Part shown: piece by piece, positions 7,764 through 16,847 of the stretch | Layout of the letters: each line of letters starts with the position of its first letter | How positions within the stretch are numbered: the stretch's first letter is position 1 | NCBI RefSeq assembly: GCF_900177385.1 | Contig: NZ_FXBJ01000002.1 | Span: 124,001-188,000 of the forward strand | Length of the DNA: 64,000 nt | Origin: Carnobacterium iners | GTDB taxonomy: Bacteria; Bacillota; Bacilli; Lactobacillales; Carnobacteriaceae | Reading direction: 5' to 3' | The notes under the pieces: model-generated | Told to the model about the DNA's origin: nothing | Database searches by the model: none | Seen by the model: the letters and a program-made list of their open reading frames with translations, nothing else | Made by a program: the position numbers and the translations under genes

Positions 7764-9621
7764 ATCGAGTAGGAGGAGCCTAACGGCTCCGACCTCTCAC
7801 ACCACCGTACGTACCGTTCGGTATACGGCGGTTCCATTTTATACTAAACATGTATTTTATTGTAATGCTCTACACAAGAGACTAAGCCAAATTGGACAAG
7901 TCTCTTATTTGTGATAGTCGTTGTTAAAATCCAAGAATAGGCAATACGTACGATACCCTTACTAGTGTGACTATTTTTATAGGCACTGTATTTGTCCATC
8001 CCTAATTTTATTAAATTCTTTCGCCAATTCTTAGCTGTTTTTCATTTATGCCAAATACACATTCTGAGACGGACTCTCAAATGAGAGTCAATTTTCTTTA
8101 AAATGCTTTTCATTGAACCTATTTTATAGTCGTTTATCCACCCTCGAATCACTTGATTCAGTCGTTCCACTTGATATTTTGTATCAATACTCTAATTCTT
8201 ACGTGTAAGTACTTTAAGTTTATATCGAAAGTTTTCTACTGAGATTTTATGTGGTTTCGCTTGATAGGTTTTCTTATTAAAATCTCGGTAAAAATCAAAT
8301 CCTAAAAATTTCATTTCTGGATTATTTGGCTTCGTAATCTTAGATTTTGTACTATTGACAATCAATCCTAATTTTTCTTCGATAAATTTTGTAACGGAAC
8401 GCATCACTCTTCTCGCTGACATTTCACTCTTAACCATAATGATACAATCATCAGCGTAACGAACGAAACGGAGGTTTCGTTTTTCCAGTTCCTTATCAAG
8501 TTCATTAAGCATGATATTGCTCAATAGCGGTGAAAGGTTCCCTCCTTGCGGAGTTCCAATGCTAGTATCTTGAATAATCCCATTAACTTGTACTCCACTG
8601 ACAAGAAATTTACGAATCAGCGAAATTACATCTCCATCGGAGATTGTTCTAGAGACTAAATTCATCAATCGGTCATGTTGCACCGTATCAAAGAAACGTT
8701 CAAGATCGATATCAACAATCCAGTCATATCCTTCATTGAAGTACATTAACGCCTGATTAATCGCCATTTCAGCTTGCCGGTTTGGTCGAAAACCGTAACT
8801 ATAGTTACTAAAACCTTTATCGAATAAGGGAGTCAATACTTGTGCAATGGTTTGTTGAATCATACGGTCTTTAACTGTCGGGATTCCTAGTAAACGAACA
8901 CCACCATTTGTTTTAGGAATCTCCACTCGAAGAACGGGTGAGGTTTGGTAGTTTCTTTGACGAATCTAAGCCATAACTTCTTCTTTGTTTCGAAGAAAAT
9001 ATATTCCTAGCTCATCAATTGTCATGCCATCCACACCTGCGATACCTTTATTTCGTCTTACTTGTTCGAATGCTACAGTCAAATTCTCTTTATCTAAGAT
9101 ACGCTCAAGGATTTTCCTTTCATACATGTTTGTTATTTCCTTTCCTTCTCGTGAAGTCGGTATCCACTTTCTCGTCTTTTGACCAGCGGTCTATTTCCTC
9201 TTCCAATATTGATTTCCATAACGATAAAACGGTTCAGCCCTTCGCTCTGTCTAACTTTCACTAGCTGTCTTCACTACTACGGCTTCTGCTGACTTCTCCT
9301 GTCTCAGGCTTGTATCACTACAAGTTTTTGAAATAAGAACAGAAGACCTCCCCAGTTAAGGTACGAACTCTTTCTCTCCATCTATCTGCCATATCTACAT
9401 CACACGATTGATACATTAGCTATTGGACTTCAGCTTCTTTTGCAACCTTATCCTCGTGCACTGCCTCCTATATGATTTCTGTTCGTCAGACCAGAGATTT
9501 GCCTCGAGCTTCCTTCAGATTCCACCTCACGGTGGACACCCTTGCTTTTAGCTATATGCTTACCGCTAATCGGTCGCACTCAGGACTTTCACCTGTTAGA
9601 GTTTGCCCATGCTGGGCGAAC
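7764..9621 (-). mobile_element. Group II intron copy 2, complete at both ends
   Basis: An 1858-base intron on the minus strand. It starts GTTCGCCCAGCATGGGC at 9621 and ends with domains V and VI and the terminal AT at 7764. Its 5' exon is a terminator hairpin with a T-run (9622-9650), the classic target of class C group II introns. Its 3' neighbour is intron copy 1. It differs from copy 1 by two short extra segments (19 and 15 bases) near 9190-9285 and by scattered substitutions. Its maturase gene is broken by stops. Confidence 0.88.
7844..9127 (-). pseudogene. ltrA: Group II intron reverse transcriptase, three nonsense mutations
   Basis: Aligned with copy 1 codon by codon, this frame has a stop near 8967 (Gln codon to TAG, before IRQRNYQTSP), a stop near 8191 (Trp to TAG after LTRKN) and a Trp to TGA near 8042. 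The remaining text retains an intact catalytic core: DIDLERFFD, PQGGNLSP and YADD. The damage is the mirror image of copy 1, where the frame is open but the active site is mutated. The open part is 8192-8926. Neither copy is likely to give a working full-length protein. Confidence 0.88.
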
Positions 9622-9650
9622 AAAAAGACACTTCTATAATTAGAAGTGTC
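9622..9650 (-). terminator. Terminator of the permease cluster and intron target
   Basis: Minus strand: GACACTTCTA, short loop, TAGAAGTGTC, then TTTTT. It ends the catabolic cluster transcribed from the right. The T-run is directly abutted by group II intron copy 2. Confidence 0.88.
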
Positions 9651-9730
9651 TCAGATATTAGTGAAAGTGTCCTATTTTCATTTATAAATATTCTTTTTAT
9701 TTCTATATTTAATCCTGTTCATTCTTATTA

Positions 9731-11274
9731 TTATTTCAAACTTTTCACAGTATTTTTCTCATCATCTGAATGGCGATAGAAATGGAAGAATAGTAATCCG
9801 GCTGCCATAGACAAGTATCCGATAGCTGTACTCATACCTGTACCAAAACCGATTTGACCCGCATGAATAAATCCAAAGAAGGAAAGTACGGCGGCTACCA
9901 AACTATAAATAGCTGCTTTGTTGTATTGTTTTTCAATTAAGAAGATAACAATACTGATCAACATCATAGAAACCAATATATCTGATGATCCAAGAACTCT
10001 CCAGCCTTCATAATAAACACCATTATTTTGTAATACATCTAAGCCAACTTCTCCCGCACTCGTGCCTGCAGCTGTTAAAGCATTATTAACTTGTAGAATA
10101 ACGAAACTAGCAATAAAAGGCATTAAACCTAATATCATTGCAGGTATGTGTTTTGGATCGGCGGTCTTAAAGGCTTGCGTTCCAATAGACATCGCAATAT
10201 AAATTAAGATTGGCAATAAAGCTACTAAAGGAATAATCGACAACATTAGTGGAAGTAGTCCAACAAAAGCTATCAAAATAATACTGATACCCGTTAAGAT
10301 AGAATAACCAACACGTGCGCCGGTAGCTTTCCAACCTGGATGTCCGATATAAATAATAGTTGGGTAAGGACTACCTAACATTGCTCCAAAAAGTGTTAAT
10401 AGAGCTGGAACCAATAAAGATAAAGTAGTAGGATACTCATCTCCATCAGCAGTAGCACTTTCAACGTTATCTAAACTTTCTAAAAAGTCATAAATAGCTA
10501 GTGGAATAGCGGCTGCTAAGAAAGGAGACAAGTAAGAAAAGCCATCCATTAAGTGATTTAAAGCAAATGAAGGAGTAGAAAGTGAGAAACCACTAACAGC
10601 TGCTTGAACATTCGCAACGTCCATGTAGCCTGTTACCCAAGCTAAGGTCATTCCAATTACGATTGCTAACAGACCCGCAGGAATGTTTCCAGGCAATCTT
10701 TTATGAGCAATCCAACCGGCTAAAACAATAACTAGTGTCAATAAACCAATATAAGGAGTAGAATAGACTTCACCCATTGGGTTCATCGCAATATACGTTA
10801 ACGCAATTCCTGCTAACGAGCCTAATAAAGCACTACGAGGAATATATTTTTGAATATATGGACCAACAAATGCCCAATTGTCATAACCAGACCTTGAACT
10901 ACGTTCCAAGCTAAAGCTGTTGACCAAGCCAGTACCCAATCACCTGTTTGTGCATGTACAGGTAAAATAATCCCGAATGCGACAATAAAGTAATGAGGAA
11001 CACTAAGTCCATAAGGTAAAGCTGTTAAATCTGAGCGATTTTCTTTTAACGACTTACGACGTGCTTGTATTCCAAAAATGATGCTTCCAATTCCAATTGA
11101 CAATGCTGCAGCTGGAACAATATTTCCATAAATAATACTTGATGGCATATTGATAGCTGCTAATAATCCGATTGCTGCTAACAAGTTTGTTAGAACATTA
11201 CTAAATAAACCAAAGAATCCATTTGCGTCCCCTTTAACAAACCAGGGAGTACCTGTTGATTTTTCTTTCATCAT
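9731..11274 (-). pseudogene. NCS2-family nucleobase permease, single-base frameshift
   Basis: Two overlapping frames (11274 down to 10822, and about 10900 down to 9731) together make a normal NCS2 permease of about 510 residues. The first gives GDANGFFGLFSNVLTNLLAA and ALPYGLSVPHYFIVAFG. The second gives YIPRSALLGSLAGIALTY and YPTIIYIGHPGWKATGARVG. The join lies where ATTGGGCATTTGTT needs one more G (plus-strand CCC at 10873-10875) to continue into AFVGPYIQKYIP, so one base was lost in a homopolymer. The paralogue at 11949-13472 aligns along the whole length. It could be a true mutation, a phase-variable tract or a sequencing error. A GGAGGAG ribosome site precedes 11274. Likely substrate: purine- or pyrimidine-like ring (family inference). 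Confidence 0.85.
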
Positions 11275-11293
11275 TATTCTCCTCCATTTCGTA

Positions 11294-11959
11294 TTAGTTT
11301 ATAGCCTCTAAAAGGTTTTTTGATTCCGTTGTCCAACCAAATATACCGCCTTGTTGGTTGATCATTCGGATGGAATCTTCGTGATCTTTTTTATCGAATG
11401 CTGCACAGCAATCTTCTAACATTAAGCACTCATAACCTCTATCGTTTGCTTCACGTATTGTTGATTGGACACACACGTGAGTTGTTACACCTGCAAGAAG
11501 TAAACTTTTAATATTTTTATTTTTTAAAATCGTTTCTAAATCTGTTTGATAGAAAGCGCCTTTACCTGGCTTATCAAGAATAACTTCGCCTTCTATTGGT
11601 TGCAATTCGTCAACGATATCATGACCATACTCGCCACGGACTAGAATCCGTCCCATTGGACCTTCTTCGCCAATTCCTCCGCCACGTTTGGCTTTGCTTG
11701 CTGGTAAATCTGTTAAATCTGGTCGGTGACCTTCTCTTGTATGAATCACAAGCATCCCTTTTTCTCTCGCTTTATCTAAAACTCGCTTAACGTTAGGAAT
11801 GATTGAGCTCGTTGTTGAAACATCGTTTCCTAATTGTTCGCCAAAACCGCCTGGATATAGAAAATCACGTTGCATATCAATAATAATAAGTGCTGTTGTT
11901 TCCAAATCTAATTCAAATCCATAAGGTTTAGCTTGTATTGTAAATTCTTTAGTCATCAT
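11294..11959 (-). CDS. Isochorismatase-fold cysteine amidohydrolase A
   Basis: A 221-residue member of the family that includes biuret hydrolase, ureidoacrylate amidohydrolase (RutB) and N-carbamoylsarcosine amidase. The Asp-Lys-Cys triad is visible: Asp in LIIDMQRDFLYPGGFG, Lys in ILDKPGKGAFYQTDL and Cys in GVTTHVCVQSTIREANDRGY. The last motif resembles the biuret/ureidoacrylate branch. It would cleave a terminal amide or urea to release ammonia. Its start (ATGATG, GGAGGA upstream) overlaps the end of the permease gene at 11949 by 11 bases, so the two are translationally coupled and probably share a substrate or product. The exact substrate cannot be read from sequence. Confidence 0.85.
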   Translation of the reverse strand: MMTKEFTIQAKPYGFELDLETTALIIIDMQRDFLYPGGFGEQLGNDVSTTSSIIPNVKRVLDKAREKGMLVIHTREGHRPDLTDLPASKAKRGGGIGEEGPMGRILVRGEYGHDIVDELQPIEGEVILDKPGKGAFYQTDLETILKNKNIKSLLLAGVTTHVCVQSTIREANDRGYECLMLEDCCAAFDKKDHEDSIRMINQQGGIFGWTTESKNLLEAIN

Positions 11960-13472
11960 TTATTCCTCCATTATTTTTTTTATAAAACATTACCAAAATG
12001 ATAGCAACTATCAAGTAACTAATAGCTGTTTCTAAACCAACGCCAATTCCAACAGTTTCATAATGAATTAATCCAAAGAAAGAGAAAAATGATCCAAGGA
12101 TTGCTGTTAGAGCGGCATAATGAAACTTTTGATCGATTATGAAAGTCAAGATGCTGGCCCAAAGCATACTAATAATAATAGCCCCGGAACTTAAAGCAAC
12201 TAACCCTCCATAAGGCAGACCAGCTTTTTCTATTGCTTCATAACTAACAGTCAATGCATCGGTACCTGCTGCAGTTAGTGCATTTCCAATAATATTTTTC
12301 CCCCAGTCTGCTAACCAAGGAATTAAGGCCAAGATAACTGCTGGAGCATACTTAAGATCCACTTCTTGAAAGGCTTGTGCTCCTATCATTAAACCAATAT
12401 AAATTAAGATGGGCAACACTGCTGCAAGTGGAATAATACTTAATAATAATGAAATAAGTCCCAGCCAAGTAATCGCTAAGACTGCTACTCCGGTAGCAAG
12501 CGTATAGCCAATTCTTGCTCCTGCTTCTTTCCAGCCAGGATGGCCGATAAAAACGGCTGTAGGAAAAGGACTTCCAAACAAACTGGCTAAAATACTTGTA
12601 GATCCATCTGCAATCATAGTTGTTGTCGTACTGTATGAATCGCCTGCTACTTCAGCACTTTCTACATTATCAATTGTCTCAAGCATATTATAAATTCCAA
12701 GTGGAATAGCTGAAACAATAAAAGGAAGTGCACTAGAAAACCCGCTTACAATTCGATTGATTGAAAAAGATGGAATAGAGAATTCGATACTATTGGCAGA
12801 AGCAATTAATGCATCCAAGTCCATAACGCCAGTAGCCCATCCAATAACTGTACCTATAATAATAGCAACTAAACCAACAGGAAGATGAAAAGGAAACTTA
12901 ACTTTTCCAAACCATCCTAATAAAATAATGATTAATGAAATCAAACCGATATAGGGTAAATCAAATGTTTGCATTGCAGGTGCCATAGCAATAAAAGTAA
13001 TAGAAGCACCAGCTAAAGATCCCAGCATTGCTGAGCGAGGCAGTAATTTTCTAATCTTTGCTCCAAAAATAGAGCCAGATAATTCAATAATTCCTTCTAC
13101 AAATCCCCAAGCTAAACTAGCATACCAAGCCAAGTAAGGATCGCCTGTTGCACGATAGACCGGTCCCATAATCAAAAAGATGATTAAAAACATATGTGGG
13201 ACACTAGTTCCTGAAGGCAAAGCCGTTACGGTATTTCTTTTTTCTTTTTTTACCAATTGAAAAGCTAAAAAGCTATAGATTACACTACTTGCAAAAATAG
13301 ATAGACCGACTGCTGGTAAAATTGAGCCAAAAGTTATTGTAGCAGGTATTCCCGTACTGATTAGCAATCCTGCCATTACGAGTAGATTCGTCAGATTGTT
13401 AGTAAATAATCCAAAAAATCCATCGATATCTGTTTTTTGCCAAAACTTAACCTGACCATTGAATGACTCCAT
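11949..13472 (-). CDS. NCS2-family nucleobase permease
   Basis: A 507-residue membrane protein with about 12-14 hydrophobic segments and NCS2 features: DGFFGLFTNNLTNLLVMAGL at the start, TALPSGTSVPHMFL, LPRSAMLGSLAGASITF and FPTAVFIGHPGWKEAGARIG. It is homologous along its full length to the frameshifted gene at 9731-11274, probably by local duplication. It presumably imports a purine- or pyrimidine-like ring with protons or sodium. It is coupled by overlap to the amidohydrolase at 11294. It lies in the catabolic run, but a 204-base spacer with a long hairpin separates it from the upstream gene. Confidence 0.88.
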   Translation of the reverse strand: MESFNGQVKFWQKTDIDGFFGLFTNNLTNLLVMAGLLISTGIPATITFGSILPAVGLSIFASSVIYSFLAFQLVKKEKRNTVTALPSGTSVPHMFLIIFLIMGPVYRATGDPYLAWYASLAWGFVEGIIELSGSIFGAKIRKLLPRSAMLGSLAGASITFIAMAPAMQTFDLPYIGLISLIIILLGWFGKVKFPFHLPVGLVAIIIGTVIGWATGVMDLDALIASANSIEFSIPSFSINRIVSGFSSALPFIVSAIPLGIYNMLETIDNVESAEVAGDSYSTTTTMIADGSTSILASLFGSPFPTAVFIGHPGWKEAGARIGYTLATGVAVLAITWLGLISLLLSIIPLAAVLPILIYIGLMIGAQAFQEVDLKYAPAVILALIPWLADWGKNIIGNALTAAGTDALTVSYEAIEKAGLPYGGLVALSSGAIIISMLWASILTFIIDQKFHYAALTAILGSFFSFFGLIHYETVGIGVGLETAISYLIVAIILVMFYKKNNGGINDD

Positions 13473-13561
13473 AACTCTTACTCCTTCGAATTAGCTTGCA
13501 CTATAATTCATTTTTTAATTAAGTGTTTATTCAGTTTCACTTTAATTAGCTTTATTTTTAT

Positions 13562-13623
13562 ATTCGAATGCTCCATAGGGACCTAAAGAGATCAATTTCC
13601 AGAGTCCTATTGAGCATTCGAAT
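13562..13623. other. Long intergenic hairpin
   Basis: ATTCGAATGCTC (13562-13573) pairs perfectly with GAGCATTCGAAT (13612-13623). ATAGGGAC and GTCCTAT extend the stem inward with one bulge. No T-run follows on either strand, so it is not a standard terminator. It could be an mRNA processing or stability element between two permease/hydrolase modules. Function unknown. Confidence 0.6.
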
Positions 13624-13676
13624 CACAACGGTAATTCATTCCTCATTCATTTTTATTTCTCAACTTTTATCTTAAC

Positions 13677-14498
13677 TTAAAGAGCTTCTTTGAAAGCTTT
13701 AATAAATTTTTCTGAGTCAGAAACATTACCAAAGACGCCACCTTGCATCTTGATTGATTTTATCGCTGATTCGCAGTTTCCTTGATCTGTTGCGCCCGTA
13801 GCATCTTTCAACAGAATACAGCCATAGCCATAATCATTAGCTTCTCTCATAATTGTGTGCACACATACATCTGCAGTAATTCCTGTTAGAACTAAATGAG
13901 TAATTCCTAAGTTTTTTAAAATTAAATGAATATTACTGCTTGCGAAGGCACCTTTTCCTGCCTTATCAATAATGATTTCTCCTTCAAGAGGGTACAACTC
14001 ATCGATAATATCCCAGTTTTTTTCTCCACGGATAAGCAAACGTCCTAGGCCTTTTTCTGGCCTATCGCCGATTCCAATTCCTTTTCCAATAATCTTAGAT
14101 CTCAACACTTTTAAATAAGGAGCATCAGATAAGTCTGGAGAATGTCCTTCTCTTGTATGGATAATTTGAATATCTGATCCTCTTATTGCATCTAGCACAT
14201 TTTTGATTGGTTTAATTGCACTAGCCGTTAAAGATAGATCATATCCCATCACATCAACGTATCCGTTCTCACCACAAAAATCTGTTTGCATATCAACAGA
14301 TATAAAAGCCGTTCTGCCAGAATCAAGTTCCACATAAGCTGTCTCACCAAAGTCCGGTGCATCTTCAACTTCTAATGTAATGATTTTCCCTTTTATCTCA
14401 CCGTATTGCCACGTAGGATAAGGAATAATTTTTTCTTCTTGGAATAGTTTATAATCTTTTTCGAGTTGCATTTCTACTTTACTCATTTTTTTATCCAT
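13677..14498 (-). CDS. Isochorismatase-fold cysteine amidohydrolase B
   Basis: A second biuret-hydrolase/RutB-like enzyme, 273 residues from the ATG at 14498, which has an AAGGAGG site; an upstream in-frame ATG at 14528 lacks one. Triad residues: Asp in FISVDMQTDFCGENGY, Lys in IIIDKAGKGAFASSN and Cys in GITADVCVHTIMREANDYGY. It is about 50 residues longer than paralogue A at the N-terminus (CWQYGEIKGK-like beta region, PTWQYGEIKG). It lies directly downstream of the permease at 14531, repeating the permease-hydrolase pairing. It probably hydrolyses an open-chain amide or ureide made by the ring-opening enzyme of this cluster (inference). Confidence 0.85.
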   Translation of the reverse strand: MDKKMSKVEMQLEKDYKLFQEEKIIPYPTWQYGEIKGKIITLEVEDAPDFGETAYVELDSGRTAFISVDMQTDFCGENGYVDVMGYDLSLTASAIKPIKNVLDAIRGSDIQIIHTREGHSPDLSDAPYLKVLRSKIIGKGIGIGDRPEKGLGRLLIRGEKNWDIIDELYPLEGEIIIDKAGKGAFASSNIHLILKNLGITHLVLTGITADVCVHTIMREANDYGYGCILLKDATGATDQGNCESAIKSIKMQGGVFGNVSDSEKFIKAFKEAL

Positions 14499-14530
14499 CT
14501 TTTTTTCCTCCTTCACCATTTTAGTCAAAA

Positions 14531-15847
14531 CTAGTTAACTAGTTTTTTTCTTTCTCTAAAAATAATTTGTTCCAGTAAAATTACAAGGATAATAACTAGA
14601 ATAACAGGGTTACTCATAATAGTACCGACAATTCGTGGGAAACCTTTAAAGAATTCAGTTGATAACCTAGAAGTTCCAAGAGCAAAGAAGATTGAAAATC
14701 CAACAATAAAAATCTCTCTCGTTTCAAATTTTACTGATTTCTTAGAAGAATCTATGCCTATTCCAATTAATGTAGAAGCAACTCCTAACAGAACAGCTCC
14801 TGCAACTGGCTCAGGTATAGCTGCCATTAAACCAGCAATTTTACCAAAAAAACTTAAAAATACGACGATAACACTTGAAATAATAATAAAATAGCGTGAG
14901 GCTACTTTCGTTAGTAAAAGAAAGCCTAAGTTTTCACCATACGGCGCATATCCTGGTACACCCAAGATACCTGCTAAGGAACCTTCTATTAAACCAAAAA
15001 CAGTAAATAATTTCTTTTTTCTCTTAGGAGAAACCGTTAAATCTAATAAACCTACATAACCTTGGACATTTCCATAGACATTAATGGCTGAAAAAAAGTG
15101 TACGATTATCATAGTGATAATTAAATCAAGTGGTGGCATAGTCATTCCAAATGGAAATAACTTTGGAATAAGAATAGTTGGCATCGTTTCGACTAGCTCC
15201 CAATTGAATGTACCTTGAACCATAAAAATAATATAGCCCAAGACAATAACAATTAGTACTGGGATAGTGGCAAGGATTCCTTTACCTTTTATAGAAAGAA
15301 AACCACAAACTAGGGCTAAAAAAATCCCTACATAATAAGCCCAACCTACTCCATAGACCGCTAACAGCTCCATTCCTGAAAAACTAGTAGCCAATCCTAC
15401 CATTAAAATCATCGAACCTTGAGTAAGAGGTGTCCACACTTTTCCAATCGTATTCAAAATACCGGTCACTCCAAGTAGAGCTACAACTATCCCTGCTATA
15501 ATGAAAGCATTGAAAGACGCTAATGCATAGGCCTCTCCACCTACTTCATAAGCTGCTACTATAGCTAAAGAGGGGATAATGTTAGGTCCGGAAATCATAG
15601 AGAGTTTGTGTCCAGCTATGGTCTGAATTAATGTAGATAAACCAATCATTAATACAATTCTTCCCATATACTCCGCCAGAACGGCATCATCTAAATTCAG
15701 TCCTTTTCCTACAATAGCATAACCCCATATCACTGGATAAACCATAATCATGATCCACTGAAGTGAATAAAGAATACCATCTTTCCAGTTCTTTGGTTTG
15801 TCTTCTGGCCCATAAATAAGATGCAACGACTCAGGTTGTTTTTTCAT
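14531..15847 (-). CDS. NCS2-type xanthine/uracil permease
   Basis: A 438-residue polytopic protein from the ATG at 15847, chosen because AGAAGGGG lies just upstream; an in-frame ATG at 15898 has no site. NCS2 signatures include GHKLSMISGPNIIPSLA, LLGVTGILNTIGKVWTPL, GVPGYAPYGENLGFL and AAIPEPVAGAVLLG. It belongs to a different branch from the two permeases at 9731-13472 and is closer to the PbuX/UraA type. It sits between the carbamate kinase gene and amidohydrolase B, so it likely imports the cluster's substrate. Confidence 0.87.
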   Translation of the reverse strand: MKKQPESLHLIYGPEDKPKNWKDGILYSLQWIMIMVYPVIWGYAIVGKGLNLDDAVLAEYMGRIVLMIGLSTLIQTIAGHKLSMISGPNIIPSLAIVAAYEVGGEAYALASFNAFIIAGIVVALLGVTGILNTIGKVWTPLTQGSMILMVGLATSFSGMELLAVYGVGWAYYVGIFLALVCGFLSIKGKGILATIPVLIVIVLGYIIFMVQGTFNWELVETMPTILIPKLFPFGMTMPPLDLIITMIIVHFFSAINVYGNVQGYVGLLDLTVSPKRKKKLFTVFGLIEGSLAGILGVPGYAPYGENLGFLLLTKVASRYFIIISSVIVVFLSFFGKIAGLMAAIPEPVAGAVLLGVASTLIGIGIDSSKKSVKFETREIFIVGFSIFFALGTSRLSTEFFKGFPRIVGTIMSNPVILVIILVILLEQIIFRERKKLVN

Positions 15848-15902
15848 AATTTCCCCTTCTTTAGTTGTCATATTAGTCTTGGCGTTTATAAATAACACTA
15901 TT

Positions 15903-16847
15903 TTAATCTTCTATTTTTGAGTAGATAATCGTACCATCTAGTCCTAGAATAGCCTCTTTTGTTTTATCCATTGAGGTAATAATTGCTTTTCTCCCCCGTT
16001 TAGATTTAACAAAATAAATAGCCGCTTGGATTTTCGGTGACATGCTACCCTCTAAAAATTGGCCTTCATTCAGCCAGTTTTCTGCTTCATTAATGGTCAT
16101 TTCATCTAAATTTTCTTGATTTGGTTTATTAAAGTTTATCGATACTTTATCTACTGCTGTTAGAATAAATAGATAATCAGCATCCATCTCTTGCGCCAAG
16201 TATTGACTTGCTAGGTCTTTATCAATGACACCCTCCACACTTACTAGTCGATCTCCAGATTCAAAAACAGGGATACCTCCCCCGCCTACTGCAATAACAA
16301 CCATTCCAGCTTTTGCTAATACATTGATACTCTCTTGTTCTACGATTTTAATAGGAATTGGAGAAGGGACTACCTTGCGGTACCCTCTTCCCGAATCCTC
16401 AATATATTTATCCCCCGTTTGTTTCATCCAATTTTTTGCTTCTTTTTTTGTATAGAATAAACCTATTGGCTTAGTTGGAAATTCAAATTCTTTATCTTGT
16501 TTATCGATTAATGTTTGCGTAACAATAACGACAACGGACTTATCTATTTTTCTCTTTTTAAACTCTTCTCTCAGAGCATTTTGTAAGTGGTTACCAATGT
16601 AGCCTTGACTCATTGCTCCACAATCTGAAAGAGACATTAAAGGAATCTTCTTTTTTTGTTTTGCTCCTAGGGAAAAGGCTAATTGCATCATACCTACTTG
16701 CGGAGCATTGCCATGAGAGACAACAACATCGTGTCCTTGCTCAACTAAATCAACAATAGAACGACTTGCTTTTTTTGCTAGTTGCCGTTGTTCGATGGGC
16801 GTATCTCCAAAAATATGACCTCCTAGTGCAACGACAATTCTACTCAT
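15903..16847 (-). CDS. Carbamate kinase, catabolic
   Basis: Transfers phosphate from carbamoyl phosphate to ADP, giving ATP plus carbamate, which falls apart to ammonia and CO2. The 314-residue product has normal length and family motifs: VVSHGNAPQVGMM, VVIAVGGGGIPVF, VIDKDLASQYLAQEMDADY and GSMSPKIQAA. The N-terminal motif reads ALGGHIFG rather than the usual ALGGNAL, an unusual Asn-to-His change. The start overlaps the stop of the DUF1116 gene (ATGA). No arcA or arcB is nearby. The partner carbamoyltransferase is probably the FdrA/YlbE/YlbF-type set encoded just upstream, as with ybcF in the E. coli allantoin region. Confidence 0.93.
   Translation of the reverse strand: MSRIVVALGGHIFGDTPIEQRQLAKKASRSIVDLVEQGHDVVVSHGNAPQVGMMQLAFSLGAKQKKKIPLMSLSDCGAMSQGYIGNHLQNALREEFKKRKIDKSVVVIVTQTLIDKQDKEFEFPTKPIGLFYTKKEAKNWMKQTGDKYIEDSGRGYRKVVPSPIPIKIVEQESINVLAKAGMVVIAVGGGGIPVFESGDRLVSVEGVIDKDLASQYLAQEMDADYLFILTAVDKVSINFNKPNQENLDEMTINEAENWLNEGQFLEGSMSPKIQAAIYFVKSKRGRKAIITSMDKTKEAILGLDGTIIYSKIED

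Noticed and set aside
7687-7914. Plus-strand frame across the intron junction (and similar ones at 4795-5034 and 9019-9264)
   Set aside because: They lie antisense to structured intron RNA and maturase sequence and recur only because the introns are repeated.
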